In this document: piece after piece, positions 51,393-60,232 of the stretch | Layout: each line of letters begins with the position of its first letter | Numbering within the stretch: position 1 is the first letter of the stretch | Assembly (NCBI GenBank): GCA_004348925.1 | Contig: RCMX01000007.1 | Location: forward strand, 144,126-208,125 | Source of the DNA: Actinomycetota bacterium | Lineage (GTDB): Bacteria > Actinomycetota > Coriobacteriia > Anaerosomatales > Anaerosomataceae | DNA: 64,000 bases | Direction of reading: 5' to 3' | The notes under the pieces: generated by a model | Databases searched by the model: none | What the model was told of the DNA's origin: nothing | Seen by the model: only the letters and a program-made list of their open reading frames with translations | Position numbers and translations under genes: made by a program

Positions 51393-52189
51393 CGGTTCCT
51401 CCCACGGAACAGGAACGTGGCGCCAAGGCCGAGCAGCGCCAGCGCCAGCGGCATCCAGCTGTAGTCGATGAGGCTGGTCCAGCAGGTGCGCCACACGGTC
51501 GCGACGCCGAGCAGTGCGAGCGCACCTGCAACGAGGACCCGGTCGGCCGCAGGCGACCGCGAGGGATGCTCGGCGACCTTGAGGCGTCCGGAGTACCCGC
51601 GCAGCACCAGCACGTCGTACTCGCGCTGCGCGAGGTCCACCGAGTAGAGCAGCAGGCCGCCAAGCGCACGCGTGGTCGCCTTCGCCGAGCGGATCGGATG
51701 CGAGCCGGCGATTCCCGCGCGCAGCCGTATCGCTCGCGTGAGATCGGCGAGCTTGTCGGCGAGGATGAAGATCGCCCGGTATGTCATCAGCAGCGCATCG
51801 CCGACAAGCCCGGGCGTCACGCGCTGCACGGCCGCGAACACCTGCGGGTACGGCGTCGTGAACATGAGCGTGACCGCGGCGAGCGCGGCGGTGACCGCCT
51901 TGGCGACGATGAGCGCTGCGGCCAGCGCGTCGGGAGCCGAGGCGAAGGCGAACACCGCGGCGAAGACTGCGGGGTACGCGGCGAGCGGCAGCATGGATCG
52001 CGCGGGCAGCCGCTCGGCGGCGACCACGGCGAGCAGCACGAACAGGAGCGCCAGCACGACGAAGAGGTTGGTGCTCACCACGATGCTTGCGAGCACGAGC
52101 GCGAACGCGAGCAGCTTCGAGCGGGGAGCTGCCCGGTGGAGATGCGAGTTTCCGCCGACGGCGGAGCGGTCGAGGACGGCGATGTCCAC
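51389..52189 (-). CDS. cbiQ: ECF transporter T component (CbiQ-like)
   Basis: This 266-residue membrane protein has about five or six helices and the coupling-helix motifs of EcfT proteins (LTRAIRLRAG and TRALGGLLLYSVDLAQREYDVLVLRG, with Ala-Arg-Gly-like ends). It links the CbiM metal-binding component to the ATPase. It is flanked and overlapped by both partners. The specificity (Co or Ni) cannot be decided here. Confidence 0.85.
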   Translation of the reverse strand: MDIAVLDRSAVGGNSHLHRAAPRSKLLAFALVLASIVVSTNLFVVLALLFVLLAVVAAERLPARSMLPLAAYPAVFAAVFAFASAPDALAAALIVAKAVTAALAAVTLMFTTPYPQVFAAVQRVTPGLVGDALLMTYRAIFILADKLADLTRAIRLRAGIAGSHPIRSAKATTRALGGLLLYSVDLAQREYDVLVLRGYSGRLKVAEHPSRSPAADRVLVAGALALLGVATVWRTCWTSLIDYSWMPLALALLGLGATFLFRGRNR

Positions 52190-52986
52190 TAGTGCACCCC
52201 GTGTTCATCGCCGGGCAAGACGCGTTCCGTCGGAGCGAGTGGCCCCTCGAAGATGAGCGACGGTCGCACGCGTGCGACGTAGCCGAGAATCGCCGCCGTC
52301 ACGAGCGCCTCGATGAGCCAGCCGATCGGGCCGAGCGTGTACACGATGGCGGCGAAGCGTCTCAGGCCGACCGCGGGCGCCGTCGCTGGCTCGCCTCCCG
52401 AGAACAGCCCGACCCCGACGATACCGCTGCTGAACGGTGAGGCGAACGTCAGGTTCTGCGGGTCGAGCGCTCCGGTCTCGCGTGCGGTGGCGCCGGTGAC
52501 ACCGGAGACCGCGATGACTCCCACCAGCAGCGTCGTCGTGACTACCAGCGTCACCACGGTCGCGATCCCGCTTGCGGTGCGCACGCGCGTGCGCCCCAGC
52601 AACCGCACCAGCCCCCGGAAGAGCGCCCACCCCAGGAGCATCTCGGTCATGGTCATGAGCGTGTTGAGCCCGATGACGGTCACGCCGCCGTGTCCCAGGA
52701 GCGCGAGCACCACCTGCACGACGAACGCCGAGACGATCGCCAGTTGCGGCCCCAGTAGCACGCCGGCCACGACGGTGAGGTTGATGTGGTACGCGATCGG
52801 CACGATCTCGCTCGACATCGACACCAGCACCAACGCCGAGATGATGCCGACGAGCGGTACCTTGCGCCGAACGTCGGCTCCGCGGCTCCGGGAACTCGCG
52901 AACCACACGAGCCCCGCCGAGATGATCCAGCCGCCGAGCCACAGCCAGACCGGGAGCACGCCGTCGGGGATGTGGATATGCGACAT
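52189..52986 (-). CDS. cbiM: CbiM-like cobalt/nickel-binding S component
   Basis: About 265 residues, starting MSHIHIPDGVLPVWLW. The near-N-terminal His residues and MHIPDG-type motif form the Co/Ni site in CbiM/NikM. Around seven membrane helices follow (including AYHINLTVVAGVLLGPQLAI and GHGGVTVIGLNTLMTMTEM). An in-frame GTG three codons upstream (52995) is possible and would overlap the fur gene. It acts with the downstream CbiQ- and CbiO-like proteins. Confidence 0.88.
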   Translation of the reverse strand: MSHIHIPDGVLPVWLWLGGWIISAGLVWFASSRSRGADVRRKVPLVGIISALVLVSMSSEIVPIAYHINLTVVAGVLLGPQLAIVSAFVVQVVLALLGHGGVTVIGLNTLMTMTEMLLGWALFRGLVRLLGRTRVRTASGIATVVTLVVTTTLLVGVIAVSGVTGATARETGALDPQNLTFASPFSSGIVGVGLFSGGEPATAPAVGLRRFAAIVYTLGPIGWLIEALVTAAILGYVARVRPSLIFEGPLAPTERVLPGDEHGVH

Positions 52987-52987
52987 A

Positions 52988-53431
52988 TCAGTCACGCGCC
53001 CGGGTGCACGCCGCGCACAGACCGTAGAGCGTCACTTCGTGTGCGGTCACGGTGTAGCCCGCATCCTCGGCGGAGCGCATGAGCGACCCGTCCACGGGGC
53101 AGGCGATGCCCACGACCGTGCCGCAGCCTGTGCAGACGAGGTGATGGTGATGGTCGCCACCGGCGCAGAGCGCGTAGAGCGTGCTGCCCTTGCGTGAGCC
53201 CACGGGCGCGAGCGAACCGGCCGCCGTCATCGCGGCTACCGCGCGGTAGACGGTGGCAACGCCGATGCCTTCGCGCGATGACGCGACAGCCTCGTGAAGC
53301 TCCTCGGCCGTGAACGCCCCGCCGAGCGAGCGAACCGCCTCGGCGATGGCGCGCCGGGCGACGCTGAGGCGTGAGCCGCCGAAGAGCTCGTTCGCGAGTA
53401 ACGCAGCAGGGGCGTGGGTCTGCCCGGACAT
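52988..53431 (-). CDS. Fur-family metal-dependent repressor
   Basis: This 147-residue protein has a winged helix (AVASSREGIGVATVYRAVAAM), the metal-sensor HHHHLVCTGCGTV (His cluster plus CxxC) and a second CAAC near the C-terminus, so a structural zinc site is likely. It is first in the operon with cbiMQO and has a perfect Fur-type box 12 bases upstream of its start. It may sense Fe, Zn or Ni; the transporter partner makes Ni or Co plausible, the box type points to Fur or Zur. Confidence 0.9.
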   Translation of the reverse strand: MSGQTHAPAALLANELFGGSRLSVARRAIAEAVRSLGGAFTAEELHEAVASSREGIGVATVYRAVAAMTAAGSLAPVGSRKGSTLYALCAGGDHHHHLVCTGCGTVVGIACPVDGSLMRSAEDAGYTVTAHEVTLYGLCAACTRARD

Positions 53432-53443
53432 CGTGCTCCTTAG

Positions 53444-53458
53444 TGAGAATCATTCTCA
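53444..53458. promoter_or_regulatory. Fur-type box (7-1-7)
   Basis: TGAGAAT-C-ATTCTCA is a perfect 15-bp palindrome of the classic Fur/PerR/Zur class, 12 bases upstream of the fur-cbiMQO operon start. It indicates autoregulation and metal control of the transporter. Confidence 0.85.
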
Positions 53459-53567
53459 GATGAACGATATACCCTGCCGTCGAAGCGTTCAATCGTCGCT
53501 ACCGCGCGGGGTTTGGCGTAGCATAAGGAAATCCGATAGCACTCTTGAGGATGACCAGGGGGGCAGC

Positions 53568-54455
53568 GTGAACCTTTCCCAGCTTCGAACATTCGTCGCA
53601 GTCGTCGAGCACGCGTCGTTCTCGGCAGCAGCCCGCGCGCTCGGACTCTCGCAGCCCGCCGTCACGATGCAGGTGCAGGCGCTCGAGTCCGACCTCGGCG
53701 TGACGCTCCTCGATCGCCGCTATCGCAAAGTCGAAGTGACCGAGGCGGGACGCGCGCTCTTGCCGCACGCCCGCAAACTGATGCTGGGGGTGGAAGAAGC
53801 GCGGCTCGACCTCGAAAACCTCTCGGGCACCGTATCGGGGCGCCTTACGGTCGCCGCCAGCACGACGCCCGGGCAGTACGTGCTGCCGAGGCTCCTCGGC
53901 GGATTCCTCAAGCAGTATCCGGACGTCGGTGTCACGCTCCGTGTCTTCGACACCAGCGACGTCGTCGAACACGTCGAGCGCGGGGAGGCGCATCTGGGCA
54001 TGACGGGGGCCGAGATCCCCGGCGCGCGCGCGGCCTTCGAGAAGCTTGGCAGCGACGACCTTGTGCTGGTTTGTCCGCCGGGGCATGAGCTCGCGTCGCG
54101 CAAGAAGATCCTCATGCCGGAGCTGGTCGACGAACCGTTCATCGTGCGCGAAGACGGCTCGGGCACACGGATGGTGGCCGAGGATGTCATGCGCCGCGCG
54201 GGCGTCGAACCGGCAGAGTTGCGCGTCGTGATGGAGCTCGGCACCAACGAAGCGGTGCTTTCCGCCATCGAGGGCGGGATGGGTATAGGGATCGTGAGCA
54301 TGTGGGTCGCCGAGAAGGCGATCAAGCTCGGCACGGTGGCCGTTGTCCCGGTGCCCGAGTTCCCGCTCGTTCGGCCGCTCTTCCTGGTCACGCCGCGGAC
54401 CACGCCCACGCGCGCGGCGGGGGCGCTTGCGGACTACCTGCGCAGTGCGCTGTGA
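53568..54455 (+). CDS. LysR-family transcriptional regulator
   Basis: Start GTG 53568 (AGGGGGGCAG upstream), 295 residues. The N-terminal LysR helix-turn-helix (LRTFVAVVEHASFSAAARAL, LSQPAVTMQVQALE) is followed by a CysB/CbbR-type effector domain (VAASTTPGQYVLPRLLGGFL, FIVREDGSGTR, GGMGIGIVS). The TTPGQYVLP segment resembles LysR regulators annotated in selenium-metabolism contexts, but that is only a resemblance. It is divergent from the fur operon and upstream of the first CWB2 gene on the same strand (64-base gap). Confidence 0.9.
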   Translation: MNLSQLRTFVAVVEHASFSAAARALGLSQPAVTMQVQALESDLGVTLLDRRYRKVEVTEAGRALLPHARKLMLGVEEARLDLENLSGTVSGRLTVAASTTPGQYVLPRLLGGFLKQYPDVGVTLRVFDTSDVVEHVERGEAHLGMTGAEIPGARAAFEKLGSDDLVLVCPPGHELASRKKILMPELVDEPFIVREDGSGTRMVAEDVMRRAGVEPAELRVVMELGTNEAVLSAIEGGMGIGIVSMWVAEKAIKLGTVAVVPVPEFPLVRPLFLVTPRTTPTRAAGALADYLRSAL

Positions 54456-54519
54456 GGTGAAAGGCCCGGGTGCAGCACACTTCGGGATGTCGGTCTTCTC
54501 GAGACGAATGGAGCGTGGC

Positions 54520-56571
54520 ATGAGGGAGCATCGATCGACTCGCTACCTGGTCGCGGCAGTTGTGGTCGCTTTGGTGACGTCGCTGCTGGGCGTTCCGACA
54601 GCGTTCGCAAAGTCGACCTTCGCCGGTGGACCGACCGACACTGTTCTGTACGTGCCGAACGACCACACGCCGATCGGATTCCGGTTCGAGGCCACGGCGG
54701 GGCTTGCGCCGAGCACGGACTACTACGCCAAAGTCAGGTTCACGGTTGGCACCTCGCCGGACCCCACTACGAACCGCGGCCTCACCTGGAACGGTGCCTC
54801 GGGAGCCTGGGTGCCCGACCTCGGCGGTGTCAACTGGACCGACTTCCCGGTCGTCACGAGCAACCCGGACGGCACCATCACCGAGCAGTGGATCTTCGCG
54901 AAGTTCGGCGATGAGCTCTCCTCGGGCACGTATCACGTGATGATCTCGCTCTTCAGCAACGGAACCACGTACAACTCATCGAACGTCCCGGCCGTCACCG
55001 TCATGGACATGGCCACCCAGGGCGGCTGGATCCACAACGGGAGCACGCTCGCGGCAGGATCGGCAGGCAGACGCGTCGAGTGCTCCTCGGTGGCCTCGAC
55101 TGCAACCGTCTATGCGCTCGCGAAGTCCGAGGCCGACCTGGTAGACAGCGACTCGGACGGCGTGGTCGACAACGAGGACTACGGACCGGCTGGTGTCTCG
55201 GCCGCCGATTTCCGGCTTGGCGTGCCGGTGAGCCTGCCGTTCAACACGTACATCAACCGGACGTCGCAGATCACGTCGTCCTTCACGCTGGCTGTGGCGG
55301 ACACCGACATAGCGCACAGCGGTACGGATCAGGTGGCACCGAGCGCCCCGGGCTCATTCGTCGTCGATCCGGGTGTGCTGGCGAACGAACTGTCCTGGAC
55401 GGCTGCCGGCGACGCTGGCGGATCCGGGCTCACGGGCTACCGCATCTTCCGCAGGGTGGCGTCCGGCCAGGAGAAGTTCTCGAATCCGTGGAGGCTTATC
55501 GCGCAGCCGGATTCGGGCGTGACGACGTACATCGACGAAGGGCTTGAAGCGGGTGTCGAGTACTTCTACCAGATCAGGGCGGTCGACGCCGCCACGAACG
55601 TCGGCCCTCGCGCAGAAGACAGCGGGACACCTCTGCAGTTCAAAGCGGAGTTGGTGCGCACCTTCGGCGCCGACCGGTACGGCACCGCTATCGCGATCTC
55701 GCAGAGCACGTTCCCGCCAGGCTCGACCTCTACGGCCATTCTCGCGACAGGCATGAACTTCCCGGATGCGCTCGCGGCATCCGGTCTCGCCGGTGCGGTA
55801 GGCTCGCCTGTGCTGCTCGTCGGCGCGTCGGTGACCGCTTCGCTTACCGCCGAACTCGATCGGCTCGGTGTGACCGATATCGTCATCGTCGGAGGTGAGA
55901 GTGCCGTTCCGGCAAGCGTGGCGACTGCACTCGCTGCGAACTACACCGTGGACCGGATCGCCGGCGCCGATAGGTATAGCACCGCGGCGCATGCTGCATC
56001 GCGCATCAAGGAACTGACGGGTGACGCCAGCTTCGCGTTCTTCGCACGCGGCGACAGCTTCGCTGACGCGCTTGCGGTTTCGCCGATCGCCTACAGTGGA
56101 GCGATTCCGGTGCTGCTCGTCCGGCCCAGCAGCGTGCCAACGATCACAAGTGGCGCCATCGGCGTCCTCGGCGTCACGGATGGCGTCGTCGTTGGCAGCG
56201 AGGCAGCCATCTCAAGTGGCGTGTATGCCACGCTCGATACAGTGCTGTCCGGCAGCATCCCGCGCATAGGCGGAACGAATCGCTACGAGACCGCGAAGCT
56301 GATCGCGGACTATGCGGTCGACGAGGGCTGGGCGACTTACAGCTACATCGGCCTTGCGACCGGTCTCAACTACCCCGACGCGCTCGGTGGCTCTGGCGCC
56401 ACCGCATGGAGTGGTGGCGTACTGCTGCTCACCGATCCCAAGACGCTTTCGGCACCGGTCGTCTCGGCGATCACCGACAACAAGGGCGAGATCGCGACCG
56501 TTGAGATCTTCGGGAGCTCCAATGCCGTCAGCAAGCGCGTCGGCGATGCTGTGGCGGCGCTCCTGGAGTAG
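54520..56571 (+). CDS. Secreted CWB2 surface protein, paralogue 1
   Basis: Start ATG 54520, 683 residues. A signal peptide (VVVALVTSLLGVPTAFA) leads to a 250-residue N-terminal domain with VPNDHTPIGFRFEA, YYAKVRFT, W-F-AKFGDE and a Ca-site-like DSDSDGVVDNEDYGP. An FN3-like domain follows (about 280-370), ending EYFYQIRAVDAATNVGPR. Three CWB2 repeats (about 378-683; DRYGTA, FPDALAA, NRYETA, YPDALGG) attach it to wall polymers. It has the same length and order as the 57719 gene, so this is a duplicated pair. The ligand of the N-terminal domain is unknown. Confidence 0.9.
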   Translation: MREHRSTRYLVAAVVVALVTSLLGVPTAFAKSTFAGGPTDTVLYVPNDHTPIGFRFEATAGLAPSTDYYAKVRFTVGTSPDPTTNRGLTWNGASGAWVPDLGGVNWTDFPVVTSNPDGTITEQWIFAKFGDELSSGTYHVMISLFSNGTTYNSSNVPAVTVMDMATQGGWIHNGSTLAAGSAGRRVECSSVASTATVYALAKSEADLVDSDSDGVVDNEDYGPAGVSAADFRLGVPVSLPFNTYINRTSQITSSFTLAVADTDIAHSGTDQVAPSAPGSFVVDPGVLANELSWTAAGDAGGSGLTGYRIFRRVASGQEKFSNPWRLIAQPDSGVTTYIDEGLEAGVEYFYQIRAVDAATNVGPRAEDSGTPLQFKAELVRTFGADRYGTAIAISQSTFPPGSTSTAILATGMNFPDALAASGLAGAVGSPVLLVGASVTASLTAELDRLGVTDIVIVGGESAVPASVATALAANYTVDRIAGADRYSTAAHAASRIKELTGDASFAFFARGDSFADALAVSPIAYSGAIPVLLVRPSSVPTITSGAIGVLGVTDGVVVGSEAAISSGVYATLDTVLSGSIPRIGGTNRYETAKLIADYAVDEGWATYSYIGLATGLNYPDALGGSGATAWSGGVLLLTDPKTLSAPVVSAITDNKGEIATVEIFGSSNAVSKRVGDAVAALLE

Positions 56572-56597
56572 CGATCCGCACGATTCGCACGAACTGC

Positions 56598-56637
56598 CGA
56601 GCCGCCCGTGATGCTTCTTGCCATCGCGGGCGGCTCG
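56598..56637 (+). terminator. 16-bp terminator after CWB2 paralogue 1
   Basis: Arms CGAGCCGCCCGTGATG and CATCGCGGGCGGCTCG pair throughout, with one G-U pair, around an 8-base loop, and are followed closely by GCGTTTAC. It separates the first CWB2 gene from the regulator. Confidence 0.75.
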
Positions 56638-56659
56638 CGTTTACACTCAGGCTCGCACC

Positions 56660-56675
56660 CTAAGCGAAAACTTAG
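56660..56675. promoter_or_regulatory. Inverted repeat before HTH/PBP-like regulator
   Basis: CTAAG-CGAAAA-CTTAG lies immediately upstream of the regulator start. Size and place fit an autoregulatory operator. Confidence 0.4.
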
Positions 56676-56680
56676 AGTAG

Positions 56681-57679
56681 GTGAGACCTGTGGCCGGCAC
56701 CATCAGGATGAACCGCGATGACCAACTCGAAGCAGTTGGCGACGCGACGCGTCGTGCGCTCCTGTGCAGGCTCATGGCTGCGCCGGCCACCCTCTCGCAA
56801 CTGGGAACGATGTTCGGGAAGCACCCTGCGTGGATCCGGCATCATGTCATGCGCCTGGTAGAGGTCGGGCTGGTCGAACTCGGCGAGGTCCGTCAGGTGC
56901 GCAACTACACCGAGAAGTACTATCGCGCCACGGCCTCCGCGTTCGAAGTGCACCTGCTGTTGGCGCCTGACGACGGAGCAGACCGGTCGGTCACCGTCGT
57001 GGGGAGCAACGACAGTGCGCTTGAGGCCTTCGCGGGCAGCCTCTCGGGGATTACCGTCGTTCCGGTGTCGATCGGGAGCCTTGACGGGCTGATCGCGCTT
57101 CGGCAGGGGCTCGCCGACATCGCAGCGTGTCACCTCTTCGATTCGCGCGAGTCCGAGTACAACATCCCGTATGTCCGTCATCTCTTCGCTGATCGCGAGG
57201 TCGTCGTCATAACACTCGTCCATCGCGAGCAGGGTGTCATGGTTCCGTCCGGCAACCCTCTCGGCATCGCGAGAATCGCAGACATCGTTGAACGCGGAGC
57301 GCGACTCGCGAACCGGAACCCCGGCTCAGGTACCAGGGTGTGGCTTGACGGTGAGTTTCGGGCGATCGGCGCAGACCGCGAGGTGATTCCCGGCTACGAT
57401 TCCGCGTTCGCGACGCACGCGGCGGTCGCACAGGAAGTCGCCGCAGGCAGAGCGGATGTCGCGCTCGGCATCAAGACGGCCGCCGAAGCAGCGGGCCTGG
57501 AATTCGTGCCGTTGACCCGGGAGCGGTTCGACCTCGTCGTCCCCGCGGATCGGATCGCGCAGGCGAGCATCGAGGCATTCATTGATGAGCTGGAGACCAA
57601 ACGCGCCCGGCAGATGATGGGGGCTTTGAGCGGCTACGACGTGTCCCACACCGGCGATGAGGTGTCGGTAGCAGGTTAA
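56681..57679 (+). CDS. ArsR-like HTH fused to PBP-like (PF12727-type) ligand domain regulator
   Basis: This protein of up to 332 residues (internal GTG 56690 or ATG 56708 are alternative starts) has an N-terminal winged helix (VGDATRRALLCRLMAAPATL, IRHHVMRLVEVGLV). A substrate-binding-protein-like domain from about 95 (VTVVGSNDSALEAFAG, LRQGLADIAACHLFD, VMVPSGNPLGI, LANRNPGSGTRVWLD, ALGIKTAAEAAGL) resembles the domain that binds molybdate or tungstate in ModE-like and MoeA-linked regulators. It sits between two CWB2 paralogues and probably controls the second and the genes after it. Confidence 0.82.
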   Translation: MRPVAGTIRMNRDDQLEAVGDATRRALLCRLMAAPATLSQLGTMFGKHPAWIRHHVMRLVEVGLVELGEVRQVRNYTEKYYRATASAFEVHLLLAPDDGADRSVTVVGSNDSALEAFAGSLSGITVVPVSIGSLDGLIALRQGLADIAACHLFDSRESEYNIPYVRHLFADREVVVITLVHREQGVMVPSGNPLGIARIADIVERGARLANRNPGSGTRVWLDGEFRAIGADREVIPGYDSAFATHAAVAQEVAAGRADVALGIKTAAEAAGLEFVPLTRERFDLVVPADRIAQASIEAFIDELETKRARQMMGALSGYDVSHTGDEVSVAG

Positions 57680-57718
57680 GCACAGGCGTATCAGCGTGTT
57701 CGAAGTTGGGAGGCTGGA

Positions 57719-59770
57719 ATGAAGAAGGGGCATTTGAGACAGCGGGTCGCCGTACTGGTGGTGCTCGCGATGGTGGCATCGATGGGGTGGACGATCCCGT
57801 CGGCGTCCGGAGCCGCAGCCACGTTCACAGGCGGTGCGTATGACATGCCGCTCTATGTGGCCAACGACCACACGCCTGTCGCGTTGCGCTTCAACGTCAC
57901 AGGCGGGCTCGAAGCGAACACGCAGTACTACGCGAAGATCCGATTCACCGCTGACGTGACGCCGAACTCGACCACCAACCGTGGCTGGACGTACAACGCG
58001 GCCACGAACACCTGGATTCAGGAGCGTGAGGATTGGACGCTCTTCCCGGTAGTCACGACTGACGCGAGCGGGTTGCTGGACACCTGGATCTACGCGAAGT
58101 TCGGTGACGAAGATCAGTCGGGTAGCTATTACGCCATGGTCTCGCTCTCCAAGACAGGCGCGGCGTCAACGTACAACGCGTCCGTGCTACCGCTCGTGAC
58201 CGTCATGGACACGAAGACCGCAGGCGCATGGATTCACAACGGCACGGCCACGGGCGCCGCTACCGCCAAGCGGGCCGAGGTCACGTCGGTCGCGTCCACC
58301 AGCACGGTGTACGCGCTCTCGAAGACCGAAGCCGACGCGGTCGACAGCGACTCGAACGGCGTCGTCGATGACGAGGACTACGGCCCTGTCGGCAAGAACG
58401 GCGACTACAGGTTCGCCGTCCCGACCGCCACGGCGTTCAGCGTATACCTCAACCGCAACTACTCGACCAGCACGATCCTGAACAAGACCGTGGCAACCGC
58501 CGACACCGATATCGCGCTCATGGCGGCCGACACGGAGGCGCCAAGCGCCCCCTCGAACGTCACGGCGACACCGGGCTCGGACAGCGTCACCGTTGACTGG
58601 GACGCTGCGACCGACCCCGATTCCGGCGTGGCCGGCTACAGAGTCTATCGCTGGCAGGCGTCCCCCTCGGCTTCGTATACGAATCCGAAGAGTCTCGTGG
58701 CGACTACCGCCGCCGGTGTGACCCAGTACCTCGATGAGGGGCTGGTAAAGGGCGAGGAGTACCGCTACGAGGTCCGTGCGGTCGACGTTGCCACGAACGT
58801 CGGTCCGCGTTCCGCCGAGGTCACGGCAGTGCCGCTCGGCCTCATGGACACCACGCGTACCTCCGGCGCCGACCGCTACGCGACGGCGATCGCGCTGTCG
58901 TCATCGGCGTTTGCCGACAGCACGGTCACGACAGCGGTCGTGGCAACCGGCCGGGATTTCCCGGACGCGCTCTCGGCGTCGAGCCTCGCCGGTGTGTACG
59001 GAAGCCCGATTCTGCTTGTCGGCTCGTCGGTGACCGCTTCGCTCACGGCCGAACTCGATCGTCTGGGTGCCCAGCATGTCGTTCTCATCGGCGGCACCAG
59101 TGCCGTTCCGACTACCGTTGAGCTAGCGCTCTCCGCGCACTACAACGTGTCGCGAATCCAGGGTTCTGACCGCTATGCTACGTCGGTCGCGGTCGCCAGG
59201 GAGGTCGCCAGCCTGACCGGTGGCGTCACCGAGGCGTTCTTCGCCCGCGGCGACGGATTCGCCGATGCACTGGCGGTATCGCCGTTTGCGTACGGCCAGG
59301 CTATGCCGGTCCTGCTGGTGCGTCCCACGAGCATACCGACCACGGTCAGCGCCGCCGTCGGCTCGCTCGGCTTGACCGACGGCATCATCGCCGGCGGAGA
59401 GCCCGCGGTATCCGCAACCGTCAAGACCGACCTGGACGGTCTGCTCTCGGGCACGGTCACGAGAGTCTGGGGCACTGATCGGTACCTGACCGCTCGTGCC
59501 GTCGCCGACTACGGCGTCGCGCAGGGCTGGGGCGACTACAGCTACGTCGGCATCGCGACGGGACTTACGTTCCCCGACGCCCTCGGCGGGGGACCTGTCG
59601 CCGCGCAGAATCATGGCGTGTTGTTGCTGACCAACCCGCAGTCGCTCTCCGCGCCGGTGTCCTCGGCCATCACGGCGAACAAGGGCACCATCGACCTCGT
59701 CGATATCTACGGCAGCGAAAAGGCCGTAACCGCGGGGGTCCGCACCGCTGTCGAAGCTCTGCTTCAGTAG
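57719..59770 (+). CDS. Secreted CWB2 surface protein, paralogue 2
   Basis: This 683-residue protein has the same length and plan as the 54520 gene: signal peptide (VAVLVVLAMVASMGWTIPSASG), an N-terminal domain with VANDHTPVALRFNV, YYAKIRFT, YAKFGDEDQSGSYY and DSDSNGVVDDEDYGP, FN3-like (about 275-370) and three CWB2 repeats (DRYATA, FPDAL, TDRYLTA). GGGAGG precedes the ATG. It is 39 bases after the regulator and 12 bases before the next gene, so probably heads a long operon. It likely captures a substrate at the wall for the membrane proteins downstream (inference). Confidence 0.9.
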   Translation: MKKGHLRQRVAVLVVLAMVASMGWTIPSASGAAATFTGGAYDMPLYVANDHTPVALRFNVTGGLEANTQYYAKIRFTADVTPNSTTNRGWTYNAATNTWIQEREDWTLFPVVTTDASGLLDTWIYAKFGDEDQSGSYYAMVSLSKTGAASTYNASVLPLVTVMDTKTAGAWIHNGTATGAATAKRAEVTSVASTSTVYALSKTEADAVDSDSNGVVDDEDYGPVGKNGDYRFAVPTATAFSVYLNRNYSTSTILNKTVATADTDIALMAADTEAPSAPSNVTATPGSDSVTVDWDAATDPDSGVAGYRVYRWQASPSASYTNPKSLVATTAAGVTQYLDEGLVKGEEYRYEVRAVDVATNVGPRSAEVTAVPLGLMDTTRTSGADRYATAIALSSSAFADSTVTTAVVATGRDFPDALSASSLAGVYGSPILLVGSSVTASLTAELDRLGAQHVVLIGGTSAVPTTVELALSAHYNVSRIQGSDRYATSVAVAREVASLTGGVTEAFFARGDGFADALAVSPFAYGQAMPVLLVRPTSIPTTVSAAVGSLGLTDGIIAGGEPAVSATVKTDLDGLLSGTVTRVWGTDRYLTARAVADYGVAQGWGDYSYVGIATGLTFPDALGGGPVAAQNHGVLLLTNPQSLSAPVSSAITANKGTIDLVDIYGSEKAVTAGVRTAVEALLQ

Positions 59771-59782
59771 GAGATCTGAGAC

Positions 59783-60232
59783 GTGAGTGGAGGCCGCAGC
59801 CGTGCGCTGATCGTGCTGGGAGCAGTGTTGGTGCTCCTTGTCGTCGGCGCATGGGCTGCGGCCTCCCTCCTCGCTCCCAAGGATCGGTATGAGGTCCGGG
59901 TGTCCGATGGGACGCGCGTGCTGGCGTCGTACACCGTTGGAGAGCTCCAGTCGCTGGGCGCAGTGAAGATCGTCGCTCTCGGCAAGACGGAGCAGGGACC
60001 GAGCCTCATACGGGTGCTTGAGGACGCAGGCGTCAACGACTTCTCACGTGTCGTCATCCGCGGCGCCGGCGTTCGGGACGCCGGATCGATCGTGCTCACC
60101 CGCGATCAGGTGGACGGAGATGTCATCTTCGATATCGCCAATCGCGGCACGGTCAAGATCGTCAGCCCCGAGATGGCCTGGGACGAACGGGTCCGCGATG
60201 TGACCGAGATCATCGTGGAAGGGGCCGAGTGA
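59783..60232 (+). CDS. Membrane-anchored protein with molybdopterin-oxidoreductase-like domain
   Basis: This 149-residue protein has one N-terminal helix (ALIVLGAVLVLLVVGAWAAASLL), then an extracytoplasmic domain of about 115 residues. YEVRVSDGTRVLASYTVGEL, GKTEQGPSLIRVLEDAGV, VVIRGAG and DIANRGTVKIVSP resemble the small sulfite-oxidase-like (PF00174-type) fold, but no Moco-ligating Cys is present. It may bind a ligand rather than catalyse. The stop overlaps the ECF S-component ATG (TGATG). Confidence 0.6.
   Translation: MSGGRSRALIVLGAVLVLLVVGAWAAASLLAPKDRYEVRVSDGTRVLASYTVGELQSLGAVKIVALGKTEQGPSLIRVLEDAGVNDFSRVVIRGAGVRDAGSIVLTRDQVDGDVIFDIANRGTVKIVSPEMAWDERVRDVTEIIVEGAE

Noticed and set aside
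51393-52208. Upstream extension of the CbiO-like ATPase frame
   Set aside because: It covers the CbiQ-like membrane gene in another frame; the ATPase domain begins shortly after ATG 51392.
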